NCBI RefSeq assembly: GCF_003240585.1
Contig: NZ_PCDP01000030.1
Span: 1 to 64,000 of the forward strand
DNA from: Arminella tubonensis
GTDB lineage: Bacteria; Pseudomonadota; Alphaproteobacteria; Rhizobiales; Rhizobiaceae
Direction: 5' to 3'
DNA: 64,000 nucleotides
The first letter of the stretch is position 1; every line of letters begins with the position of its first letter. A program made the position numbers and the translations under genes. Positions 27,202 to 35,749 of this stretch are shown one piece after another. A model generated the notes under the pieces. That model worked only from the letters and a program-made list of their open reading frames with translations, was not told the origin of the DNA and did not search any database.

Positions 27202-28542
27202 TTAGGCCCCGCGCCGGACGACAAGGCCGCTTGGCCCGCCGCTGAGCTTGCCATCCCGTACGATCTCGCGCCCACGCAGAAAAACGCGATCGAGCTGACC
27301 GGTCACCTCCCATCCGTCGAACGGCGTGTATCCGGCTCGTGAGACTTGTTCTGTATTGGAGATGCGGCTCGTCCGTCGCCGATCGACAATCAGCATGTCC
27401 GCGTCGTAGCCGGGTGCGATCGCACCCTTGCTGTTGCCGAGACCGAAACGGGCAGCGGGATTGAATGCGCACATGCGCACAAGATCCGAAAGGCCGATGA
27501 CCTCCTCGCCGACCAGCTTCAACATCAGCTGAAGCAGCGTCTGAAGCCCCGGCATTCCGCCTGGAATATCGGCAAACGCCGGGTAGGACGCCGATTTCTC
27601 AGCGGGGCTGTGCGGCGCGTGGTCGGTACCGACGATATCGATCAGGCCTTCGCGCATGGCTGCGCGCAACATTTCGACATCATGCTTGGCGCGGAAAGGC
27701 GGCGATCCCTTCAGGTTCGCGCCCTGAGCCTGGCAGTCCTCGGCGGTGAAAAACAGGTTTTGCGGCGTCGTCTCGACCGTCGCGTCCGCCAGGTCACGAA
27801 GACGCCGCCACGTCGCGATTCCAAGCGCCGAATTGATCTGGCGAACGTGAATGCGCGTCTTGGTGGATGCAGCGGCAAGCAAGGCGCGCGCAATGCCGTT
27901 GGCTTCTGCGAGCGGCGGACGGCTGGCGAGAAATGCGGCGACGTCGCCGACCGTCTCACGGTCAGCGCTTCCCATCAGGATTGATTGATCGCCGGGCGAA
28001 ACACCGACGAGCGTATTCCTGCTTGCAAAGCGGCCGAGGGCTTGCGACGCCGCGTCGATGGTCGGAAACAGGAAATTTTCAGGCACATCGGCGGTAAAAA
28101 GCTCGAAGGAAACCGGCCCCAGCTCCTCCAACGCGTCAATCTCACTAAGATCGCGATTGAGGACAACCTGGAAGCCGACGTCGACATGGATGCGGTCCAT
28201 GGCCAGAGCCATTTTGGCGGAAAGCTGCTGTGGCGTTGCGGTCCAGGGATCGTCGGTCGGCATGTCGAGCACCGTCGTCACGCCGCCGAGCGCCGCGGCC
28301 CTCGTGCCGCTTTCAAAGTCTTCCTTATGTGTCAAACCAGGCTCGCGCAGATGAGCGTGGGCGTCGACGAGACCAGGCATCAAGTATTTGTTCGAGGCGT
28401 CGATCATATCGCGAGCGATCCCCGGCTCGCCGGGAGATAGCAATGCGGCAATATGACCATCGACGATTGCGACGTCCGCCCGCCGCTCACCCTCGGCGTT
28501 GACCACCGTCCCGCCTGATATGATCAGATCGAACATCGCCAT
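27202..28542 (-). CDS. Dihydroorotase/allantoinase-like amidohydrolase with missing metal ligands
   Basis: 446 aa of the cyclic amidohydrolase family (DHOase/AllB). Present: the His-x-His of VDAHAHLREPG (His62, His64) and the late Asp in VGTDHAPHSP (Asp307). Apparently missing compared with AllB: the carbamylated lysine (Glu147 in SFELFTADVP), the third-site histidine (NTLVGVSPGD, Gly180) and the fourth (HVRQINS, Gln235). These alignments are by eye. It may be a single-metal enzyme of altered chemistry or a non-catalytic partner like the inactive DHOase homologues of some bacteria. ATG at 28536 is an equally good start. Confidence 0.8.
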   Translation of the reverse strand: MAMFDLIISGGTVVNAEGERRADVAIVDGHIAALLSPGEPGIARDMIDASNKYLMPGLVDAHAHLREPGLTHKEDFESGTRAAALGGVTTVLDMPTDDPWTATPQQLSAKMALAMDRIHVDVGFQVVLNRDLSEIDALEELGPVSFELFTADVPENFLFPTIDAASQALGRFASRNTLVGVSPGDQSILMGSADRETVGDVAAFLASRPPLAEANGIARALLAAASTKTRIHVRQINSALGIATWRRLRDLADATVETTPQNLFFTAEDCQAQGANLKGSPPFRAKHDVEMLRAAMREGLIDIVGTDHAPHSPAEKSASYPAFADIPGGMPGLQTLLQLMLKLVGEEVIGLSDLVRMCAFNPAARFGLGNSKGAIAPGYDADMLIVDRRRTSRISNTEQVSRAGYTPFDGWEVTGQLDRVFLRGREIVRDGKLSGGPSGLVVRRGA

Positions 28543-28561
28543 CTCTTTCCGCGTGTCCGCA

Positions 28562-30196
28562 TCAGGAGAGCCCCGGAAGGCGCGGTTCTTCCTGCGTCAC
28601 AACCTCGATCAGTGCCGCCTGCCCTGCGCAAACGCGGCCAAGGCCGCGAAGCAGAGCCGGCCGCAGATTGCGGGGATCGGTGACGCATTCGCCATATCCA
28701 CCCAGCGCCTCCGCAATCGGCGCATAACCGCCCGACATACGGTTGGCACCGTATTTCCGCGTCGCGACCGGCATGCTGGCGGCATAGCCACCAAGGACGT
28801 TGTTGCGCATGACAATGGTGAGAATTGGCAGATTGCACCGAATTGCCGTTTCAAAATCGATGCCGACCATGCCGAACGCCGCCTCGCCCATGAGGTTGAC
28901 GACGGTCGCGTCGGGCCGGGCCAGTTTGGCACCGAGGGCAAAGCCGAGGCCGCTGCCCAGCTGTGTGGTCTTGCCCCAGCCGATATAGCTCCCCGGCACC
29001 GTCGCCTCGTAGAACGGGCTGAATTGGTCGCGTGGATTGCCGGCATCATGGGTGATGATCGTCTTTGCCGGATCGACGGCGCGCATAATTTCCCACACCA
29101 CCCGGTATGGCGAAATCGGCTCGCTGTCGATGGTCAGGAACGGCATCCAGCGTTCCATGAACGCAGCCCGTATCCTGCGGATTTCATCAGTGATGCCGTT
29201 TCGCTCGGGCAGTTCCAGTCGCTTTTCGCTGATATGATCGATGATCTGGCGCAGCGCGGATTTGGCGTCGCTCAGAACGCCTAGCGCTACCGGATAGTCC
29301 TTGCCAATGTCGCCTTCGTCGATCGTCACCTGCAGGAGAATCTTGGTGGCCGGCAGCGGCAGAATGTAGTGGGACCGTGTGAGGCTCGAACCGATCGCCA
29401 AGATGACGTCGGCTTTATCGACAAAATGATCAACCGTCGCGGGGCGCGCACGCCCGGCGGTGCCGAGCGACAGCGGATGATTTTCGGGAAATCCGCTCTT
29501 GCCGTTCGGCGTCGTCATCACGGGGATGCGCAGAAGCTCCGCGAGCTCGACCAGTTCCTTCGATGCCGATGCGGCAAGAACACCCTGCCCGGCAAAGACG
29601 ATAGGGTTCCTGGCGGCAAGCAGCGTCGCCACCAGCTCGGCGATTTCGATGGGATCTGCCTGAGGCACGCTGCGACGCGGCCGCTGATAGGGCGTCTGGA
29701 ACGGCGTGTGCCGTTGCGCGAGGAGATCGACCGGGAGCTCGAGCAGGACCGGTGCCGGCGCGCCGTTGCGCACCCGGGAAATCGAGGCATGCATCAGCTT
29801 TGGCAGATCCTCGACGCGGGTCGCTGCCTCGCACCACTTGGTGATGTACCGGAAATTTCGCCGCGCTTCGAAATTCGGGGAAACGGCTTCCGAGCCGCGC
29901 GGATAACCCGTCGGCAGAAACAGGATGGGGGCGCGATCGTTGAATGCCTGCGCGATGCCGCCAAAGGAGCTTTCGGCGCCGGGGCCGTACTGGACCGTGA
30001 CGACGGCAAGATCCTTGCCCGCCGTCGTTCGCGCATACCCCTCAGCAATGTTGACGGCGACGCGCGGCGTCCGGGTGATGATCGGCGGGATATCCAGCTC
30101 GGCAGAAGCGTCGAACAACTCGCTGTTCGGAAAGCCGATGATCTGCTTCACGCCCTCCTGCTTGAGGATCGATGCCACGACCTGGGCGCCGTTCAT
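28562..30196 (-). CDS. Thiamine pyrophosphate-dependent enzyme, acetolactate-synthase-like, atypical active site
   Basis: 544 aa with three TPP-enzyme domains (Pyr about 1-165, central about 185-315, PP about 360-530). The position of the catalytic glutamate that activates TPP (RHEQ in acetolactate synthase) is Pro44 here (TRTPRVAVNIAEGYAR); the metal-binding G-D-G reads G-E-A, followed by the expected NN. Glyoxylate carboligase also lacks this glutamate (it has Val), so activity is not excluded. Likely a carboligase or decarboxylase of a 2-oxo acid. GGAAGGAC gives the ATG at 30196. Confidence 0.85.
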   Translation of the reverse strand: MNGAQVVASILKQEGVKQIIGFPNSELFDASAELDIPPIITRTPRVAVNIAEGYARTTAGKDLAVVTVQYGPGAESSFGGIAQAFNDRAPILFLPTGYPRGSEAVSPNFEARRNFRYITKWCEAATRVEDLPKLMHASISRVRNGAPAPVLLELPVDLLAQRHTPFQTPYQRPRRSVPQADPIEIAELVATLLAARNPIVFAGQGVLAASASKELVELAELLRIPVMTTPNGKSGFPENHPLSLGTAGRARPATVDHFVDKADVILAIGSSLTRSHYILPLPATKILLQVTIDEGDIGKDYPVALGVLSDAKSALRQIIDHISEKRLELPERNGITDEIRRIRAAFMERWMPFLTIDSEPISPYRVVWEIMRAVDPAKTIITHDAGNPRDQFSPFYEATVPGSYIGWGKTTQLGSGLGFALGAKLARPDATVVNLMGEAAFGMVGIDFETAIRCNLPILTIVMRNNVLGGYAASMPVATRKYGANRMSGGYAPIAEALGGYGECVTDPRNLRPALLRGLGRVCAGQAALIEVVTQEEPRLPGLS

Positions 30197-30256
30197 GTCC
30201 TTCCCCCACATATTTTGTTCTTCCTTGTGAATTGACGCACGTGTCGCCGCGCGAGG

Positions 30257-31198
30257 TCAGGCGCGACGATCGAAATTCTGATGATTGTCCAGCCAGTGAC
30301 GGGCGATATCTTCGCGCCGCATGAAGCCGGCTCCCGGCGTCCTCATCACATGCTCGATGACTTCGCGAAGGCCGGCGGCGCGGTTGGGCTGGCCCATCCA
30401 GCGGGCGTGCACGCCGATGGTCAGCATCCGCCCGCCGATCTCATCCGCCTCGCTGCGCATGTAGTCGATCGCCGAGCGGCAATCCTCGGCAAAGTCGCGC
30501 GGATTGCTGTAGCCTGGAGCGATCAGATAGCGACTGTCGTTCAGCGTCTTCGAATAGGGAACGCACAACATCCGCGTTCCGTCATGGTGAAAGAAATAGG
30601 GAAGATCGTCGTTGCAGGGATCGGAATAATAGAGAAAGCCGCCTTCGCGGACGATGAGGTCGCGCGTATTGACGCTTGGGAAGGACCGGCAGTTCCAGCC
30701 GAGCGGCCGTCGCCCGGTCAGTGTCTGGTAGAGCGCGATCGCCTCGTGAAGCTGACGCTCCTCGTCGTCGCGATCGGTGGTCGAATATTCGCTCCAGCGC
30801 AAACCGTGGCCAAGCAGGTCGTGGCCACGAGCATTCATCCAGTCGACGACTGCCGGGTTGCGCTCGAGCGCCACGGCGCAGGCCGAGACGGTGACCGGGA
30901 TCTGGTAGCGGTCGAACAACCGTGCCAGTCGCCAGATGCCGGCGCGGCTGCCATATTCGAAGTGGGTCTCCGTGCCAAGATCGCGCACCGGGGGGCTGTT
31001 CGCAATATTATATTCACCCCAATTGTCGTTGCGGCCGTCTTCGAGCCAGGAATATTCCGAGCCTTCCTCGTAATTGACGACGAGATTGATCGCGACCTTG
31101 ATGCCATCAGGCCAGATCATGACGGGAGGGTTTGGACCATAGCCGATAAAGTCGCGCGGCTGATGTTCGGTCAGTGGCAGGTGCACTTTCCCCGGCAT
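30257..31198 (-). CDS. Polysaccharide-deacetylase-fold hydrolase (PuuE allantoinase/imidase-like)
   Basis: 313 aa of the NodB-like fold, PuuE subgroup: GYGPNPPVMIWPDGIKVA, NYEEGSEYSWLEDGR, GHDLLGHGLRWSEY and WNCRSFPSVNTRDLI. PuuE enzymes open the allantoin ring without the usual carbamylated lysine; relatives hydrolyse cyclic imides. Its ATG overlaps the epimerase stop (TAATG), so the two are coupled. In a cluster with two cyclic amidohydrolases it likely opens a ring amide. Confidence 0.85.
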   Translation of the reverse strand: MPGKVHLPLTEHQPRDFIGYGPNPPVMIWPDGIKVAINLVVNYEEGSEYSWLEDGRNDNWGEYNIANSPPVRDLGTETHFEYGSRAGIWRLARLFDRYQIPVTVSACAVALERNPAVVDWMNARGHDLLGHGLRWSEYSTTDRDDEERQLHEAIALYQTLTGRRPLGWNCRSFPSVNTRDLIVREGGFLYYSDPCNDDLPYFFHHDGTRMLCVPYSKTLNDSRYLIAPGYSNPRDFAEDCRSAIDYMRSEADEIGGRMLTIGVHARWMGQPNRAAGLREVIEHVMRTPGAGFMRREDIARHWLDNHQNFDRRA

Positions 31199-32235
31199 TA
31201 TTTCCCCTCCCGCGTTTTCTCGTTGGCAAGGATCCAATCCATGTAATCATGAAATGCCACCTCGCCCGGCCGCGGCTGCCAGCCAGTATCGCGGATGATC
31301 CGCGCGATATCATAGGCGCCCCACATCCCGTCCTTCAGAGTGGTATCTTGGACGACATTGGCGGCATCGCCGGGTCCGACCTCGACCTTGATGCCTGGTA
31401 CCCGGGCACGTGCCCAGCCGATGACGTCGCCAATGGTGGTCGCGACGCCGCTGGCAACATTGTAATGGCGATAGCGCAGCCCGGGCGCACCGATCAGAGC
31501 TATCACTGCTGCGGCCACATCCGCAGAGCTGATGTAGTCGCCGACCGGCTCAAGGCTGTTGGGGCGAACAACGTCTCCTGCGAGCGCCATGTGGGCGACC
31601 CGGTTGGGGACGTGGCGGAAATTGCGGCTTTCCGTCGCCCGGTCCATCGGGCCGTAGACGGATGACAACCGCACCGAGATCGCCGACAGGCCGAAGAGGT
31701 CGGCATATCTGTTGACCACCATCTCAGCGGCGAATTTCGAAATCCCGTAGAGGGTCAGCGGCGCGACGTAACCATCTTCCGGCAGGGGCTCGCCCGCCCA
31801 ATCCGGGCCGTGATGGCGATAGACCGAGCCCGAACTGATATAGACGAAGCGCTTGACACCGGAATGCTGGCGCATCCATTCGAGCATGCGGACAGTGCCC
31901 ATCAGATTGACGTCGACGATGCGGGCCGGATCATGCGCTTCCGGCTGGATCTTTGCCTCGGCGGCGCTGCCACGCGAGATCGGCGTGATGGTCGCACCGT
32001 GGACGATGGCGGTAATGTCGTGGGCGTCAAGTGCTGCCGCCCATTGCGCGGGATCGCAGATGTCACCGGTGATAACTGTCAGGCGATCTCGGACCGGGGC
32101 GAAATATTTTTCCGCCATGGCATCAAGCCCGGAACGATCGAGGATGACGACACGCGCCGCCGGGCCTTGGTCGAGCCACGTCCGCGCGACGACACTCATG
32201 ACGAAGCCGGTTCCACCGGTAACAAGAAGGGTCAT
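31198..32235 (-). CDS. NAD-dependent epimerase/dehydratase family protein
   Basis: 345 aa extended SDR: TGGTGFVMSVVA at the N-terminus, Asp-containing strand end LDRSG, VYISSGSVYRHHG and LTLYGISKFAAE with Tyr-x-x-x-Lys. UDP-sugar epimerase-like fold, but in this context more likely a dehydrogenase or epimerase on a small hydroxy acid or sugar. No neighbouring nucleotide-sugar genes. Confidence 0.85.
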   Translation of the reverse strand: MTLLVTGGTGFVMSVVARTWLDQGPAARVVILDRSGLDAMAEKYFAPVRDRLTVITGDICDPAQWAAALDAHDITAIVHGATITPISRGSAAEAKIQPEAHDPARIVDVNLMGTVRMLEWMRQHSGVKRFVYISSGSVYRHHGPDWAGEPLPEDGYVAPLTLYGISKFAAEMVVNRYADLFGLSAISVRLSSVYGPMDRATESRNFRHVPNRVAHMALAGDVVRPNSLEPVGDYISSADVAAAVIALIGAPGLRYRHYNVASGVATTIGDVIGWARARVPGIKVEVGPGDAANVVQDTTLKDGMWGAYDIARIIRDTGWQPRPGEVAFHDYMDWILANEKTREGK

Positions 32236-32271
32236 TGATCTATCCCGTTCACATCTTTTGTAAAATTGAGT

Positions 32272-33045
32272 TCAGCGCGTCGCATAGCCGCCATCCACGA
32301 GCATGTCGGTTCCGGTTACGAAGGAGGCGTCCGACGAGAGAAGAAAGGCAGCAGCAGCCGCGATCTCGTCAGGCCTGCCGATACGGCCGAGCAAGTGGGC
32401 GGGTCCGAGCGCGGCGTCGGCAGCGCCAAGGTTCGGCCATCGCTGCAGGAGGCGCGCCGTTGCCACTGCGCCGGGCGACAGGCTGTTGACGCGGATATTT
32501 TCGGCCGCATGATCGACGGCCATTGCCTTGGCAAGATGAATGAGCCCGGCCTTGGCGGCGCAATAGGCAACTGCCTTGCCGGTGGCGACATGGCCGAACT
32601 GCGAGGCGATCAGCACCACCGCCCCGCCACCGCTCGCGGCGATCAGCGGCATGGCGAATTTGCTGACGAGGAAGGCGCCGGTGAGACTGACGTCGATCTC
32701 CAGCCGCCATCGGCTTTCGTCCAGATCCGCAACCGTACCGTCCTTCGATGGGGCAGCGGCATTGTGCACAAACCCGTCCATACGGCCGAAACGCGCCTGC
32801 GTCGCTTCGATGGTGCGTTCGGCAGAACGCAGATCCGTCACATCGCAGCGGAGACCGATGGCGTTGGCTCCGAGCGTTTCCGCAAGGTTTATCGCTGCGT
32901 CCGCATCGAGATCGGCGCAGGCGACTTTGCCACCCTCGGCGATGATGCGGCGAGCAATGGCAGCGCCAATGCCGCTTGCGGCACCGGTGATCAACACGAC
33001 CTTGCCGGCAAGGCGATCGTGAGCGGTGACCTTTTCGCGGCTCAT
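32272..33045 (-). CDS. SDR family oxidoreductase
   Basis: 257 aa classical SDR: TGAASGIGAAIA, HNAAAPS, VLIASQFGHV, VAYCAAKAGLIHLAK (Tyr-x-x-x-Lys) and DGGYATR end. ATG at 33045 overlaps the dihydropyrimidinase stop (ATGA). Third SDR of this operon, suggesting several alcohol/ketone steps on the ring-opened product. Confidence 0.88.
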   Translation of the reverse strand: MSREKVTAHDRLAGKVVLITGAASGIGAAIARRIIAEGGKVACADLDADAAINLAETLGANAIGLRCDVTDLRSAERTIEATQARFGRMDGFVHNAAAPSKDGTVADLDESRWRLEIDVSLTGAFLVSKFAMPLIAASGGGAVVLIASQFGHVATGKAVAYCAAKAGLIHLAKAMAVDHAAENIRVNSLSPGAVATARLLQRWPNLGAADAALGPAHLLGRIGRPDEIAAAAAFLLSSDASFVTGTDMLVDGGYATR

Positions 33046-34475
33046 GATGCCAGCACTTTCGACAACCCCTGTTGCGGCGGGAAAGGCCGCTGGCGGACGA
33101 TGAACTGGCCCCGGCCCGGCTCCGACAACACCTTTCCGTCGTCCCAGACGAGATCGCCGCGCGAGATCGTCATGACGGGCCATCCCCGGACGGTCTGTCC
33201 TGCATAGGGCGTGTGATCGGTCGCGTGATGCAGCATGTCGTTGTCGATCGTGACGCTGCGCTCGGGGTCCCAGATAGCCAGATCGGCGTCGGAGCCGACC
33301 GCAATCACGCCCTTGCGCGGATAGAGGCCGAAGAGACGAGCAGGCGCTCCCGATGTCAGGTCAGCGAATTTCTGCAGCGAAATCCGTCCGCCGTTGACGC
33401 CCGCTGAAAACAGCAGCGCCAATCGCGTCTCGATGCCGGGAATGCCGTTCGGGATGCGGTGGAACGGCGTATCCGGCCCGCCGGCGATCTTGTCGGCGTA
33501 GTTCCAGGGCGAATGGTCAGACGTGAAAAGTTCGAGCGTGCCGTCCAGGATACCCTGCCAGATCGCCGGTTGGTTGGACTTGTCACGCGGTGGAGGCGTG
33601 CAGACGCATTTGGAACCGGACAGGTCCTCGGTATCGATGTCCTCGGCCGACAGGAACAGATATTGCGGGCAGGTCTCGGCATAGACCGGCAGGCCCCGCG
33701 CTTTTGCCCGGCGGATTTCCTCGACGGCGCCGCCCGCCGCGACATGGCTGATGAGGATCGGCGTCTCGATAAGCTCCGACAGGCTGATCGCCCGAAACGT
33801 CGCTTCGCGGTCGCCGATCTCTGGATGCGCCTGCACGTGGTAGCGTAGCTGGGTCTTGCGGGCAGCGATGAAGCGCTCCGTCAGCCAGCGGATGCAGGCA
33901 TCGTTTTCCGCATGCACCATCACCATCGCCCCCTCGGCGCGGGCAAGATCGAGGACGTTCAGGACCTCGTAGTCGTCGAGCTTCAGCCCGTCATAGGTCA
34001 GATAGATCTTCATTGAGGTGCAGCCTTCGGCGATCAGTGCCGGGATCTCGTCGCGCAGTACGTCCGGCGACGGATCGCCGACGATCAGGTGAAAGCCGTA
34101 GTCAATATGCGCCTTCGGCCCGGCGCGCTGGTGATAGTCCTCGACGATGTCGCGAAGCGACTGGCCGCGCATCTGCATGGCGAAGGGAATGACCGTCGTC
34201 GTGCCGCCACAAAGCGCCGAGAGCGTTCCGGTATTGAAGTCGTCCGCCGTCGCCTTGCCTTCCCAGGGCTGCTGGTCCATGTGGCAATGACTGTCGACGC
34301 CGCCCGGCAGCACGAGGCGACCCTCGGCCGAAATCTCGCGTTTTCCCGGCCCCAACCGGGGTCCAATTGCCGCGATGAGGCCATTGACGATGCCGATATC
34401 GGCACCGACGGTTTCATCAGGCAGAACGACGCGGCCGCCGCGGATGACCAGATCGAAGGAAGGTTTGCTGCTCAT
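33042..34475 (-). CDS. Dihydropyrimidinase / D-hydantoinase
   Basis: 477 aa with a full metal set: His-x-His in DSHCHMDQ, carbamylated-lysine motif GCTSMKIYLTYDG, VMVHAEND, ILISHVAAGG and SDHSPWN. Hydrolyses cyclic diamides (dihydropyrimidines, hydantoins) to N-carbamoyl or ureido acids. No N-carbamoylase is found next to it, so the ring-opened product must go elsewhere. Overlaps the MFS stop by ATGA. Contrast with the ligand-poor relative at 27202. Confidence 0.9.
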   Translation of the reverse strand: MSSKPSFDLVIRGGRVVLPDETVGADIGIVNGLIAAIGPRLGPGKREISAEGRLVLPGGVDSHCHMDQQPWEGKATADDFNTGTLSALCGGTTTVIPFAMQMRGQSLRDIVEDYHQRAGPKAHIDYGFHLIVGDPSPDVLRDEIPALIAEGCTSMKIYLTYDGLKLDDYEVLNVLDLARAEGAMVMVHAENDACIRWLTERFIAARKTQLRYHVQAHPEIGDREATFRAISLSELIETPILISHVAAGGAVEEIRRAKARGLPVYAETCPQYLFLSAEDIDTEDLSGSKCVCTPPPRDKSNQPAIWQGILDGTLELFTSDHSPWNYADKIAGGPDTPFHRIPNGIPGIETRLALLFSAGVNGGRISLQKFADLTSGAPARLFGLYPRKGVIAVGSDADLAIWDPERSVTIDNDMLHHATDHTPYAGQTVRGWPVMTISRGDLVWDDGKVLSEPGRGQFIVRQRPFPPQQGLSKVLAS

Positions 34476-35749
34476 TCACATGCTCCCGGGGCAATGCATG
34501 CCGCGCCGGCCTTTGCCGGTGCGCCAGCGCGACGACGCAGAAGGTTGAAGCAGGCTGCGATCGCCACCAGCGCGGCACCCGTGCCAAGCATCACGAACAG
34601 CGCCTGCGGCGCGACCTTTTCCATGAGGCCGGCCGCGACCCCGGGCGTCATCACATTCCCAATAGAATAGAGCAGCAACAATCCGCCTGAGGCCGACACC
34701 ATATGGCGGCTATCGATCTGCGAATTGGCAAAGGCGATGGCAACGGGATAGATCGTCAATGCCGTCGCGCCGTAGGCAAAGAACAGCACGAATAGCAACG
34801 GCACGAAGTTATGGCCGGCCCAGACGATGGCGGCGCAAAGAAAGGCGGCGATGATCCCCTGCACGAGCAGCATCAGCCGACGATCCAGGCGATCGGACAG
34901 CCAGCCGATCGGCGCCTGCGCCAGCATGCCGCCGACGCTGAAGGTGGTCACCAGTCCAACGGTTGTCGTCGCGGACAGGCCGATATGGACGCCGTAGATC
35001 GGCGTCATGGCGAAGACGTTCATATTGGTCATTCCGGCCTGGAAGACACCGACGATGGTAACCGGGGCAAGGATTGCCAACCGCCACAGGCCGTATCGTT
35101 GTTCTGAAGGTGCGATATTCAGCGGATCGGGGCGCTGTTGCCAGATGGGCAGCGCCGGCCAGCGTCCGCCGATGAACTTGCTGTAGACGAGACCGATCGC
35201 AATCACCATTGTCGCGATCAGGAACAGATCAGGCGAATGCGGACCGGCGGCTTCGACCAGCAACTGGCCGAACAGGACGGCCAGCGACGTCATCATCATG
35301 TAGAGCGAGAAATAGGTGCCGCGATTGCGCTCGCTGGCATAGAGATTGATCCAGCTCTCGCAGACGATGAACAATGCCGCCATGGAAAGGCCGCTCAGAA
35401 GCCGAAGGCAGAACCAGACCGGCATCAGGTCGGTCACGATGAAGCCTGAAGTCGCCAGTGCCGCCAGCAGTGAGAGCAGCAGAAAGGTTCGCTCGTGGCC
35501 GAGGGCAGCGACAAAAAAGCGGGTGATCAGGCAGCCGGCAAGGAAGCCGACCGGGAAAGCCGTCAGCACCAGCTGCACGACATGCGCATCGATGCCGGGG
35601 CCGCTCAGATGCAGCGACACGGCGGTCGTCAACAGGCCGTTGCCAGTGCCGACGAGACAGACACTTGCCATGATCGGCAGGATGGCGCGGGAGCGTTCGG
35701 CCTTTTGCCAGAGCGTCGCCAAAGTCGAGGGAAATTGCCGCATGATCAT
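34472..35749 (-). CDS. MFS transporter
   Basis: 425 aa, about twelve membrane segments (YcaD/MFS_1 type): early GTGNGLLTTAVSLHLSG and mid-protein GWLSDRLDRRLML motif. ATG at 35749 overlaps the ABC ATPase stop by ATGA. A second transport route in a cluster that already has an ABC importer; may export an intermediate or take up a related compound. Confidence 0.85.
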   Translation of the reverse strand: MIMRQFPSTLATLWQKAERSRAILPIMASVCLVGTGNGLLTTAVSLHLSGPGIDAHVVQLVLTAFPVGFLAGCLITRFFVAALGHERTFLLLSLLAALATSGFIVTDLMPVWFCLRLLSGLSMAALFIVCESWINLYASERNRGTYFSLYMMMTSLAVLFGQLLVEAAGPHSPDLFLIATMVIAIGLVYSKFIGGRWPALPIWQQRPDPLNIAPSEQRYGLWRLAILAPVTIVGVFQAGMTNMNVFAMTPIYGVHIGLSATTTVGLVTTFSVGGMLAQAPIGWLSDRLDRRLMLLVQGIIAAFLCAAIVWAGHNFVPLLFVLFFAYGATALTIYPVAIAFANSQIDSRHMVSASGGLLLLYSIGNVMTPGVAAGLMEKVAPQALFVMLGTGAALVAIAACFNLLRRRAGAPAKAGAACIAPGACE

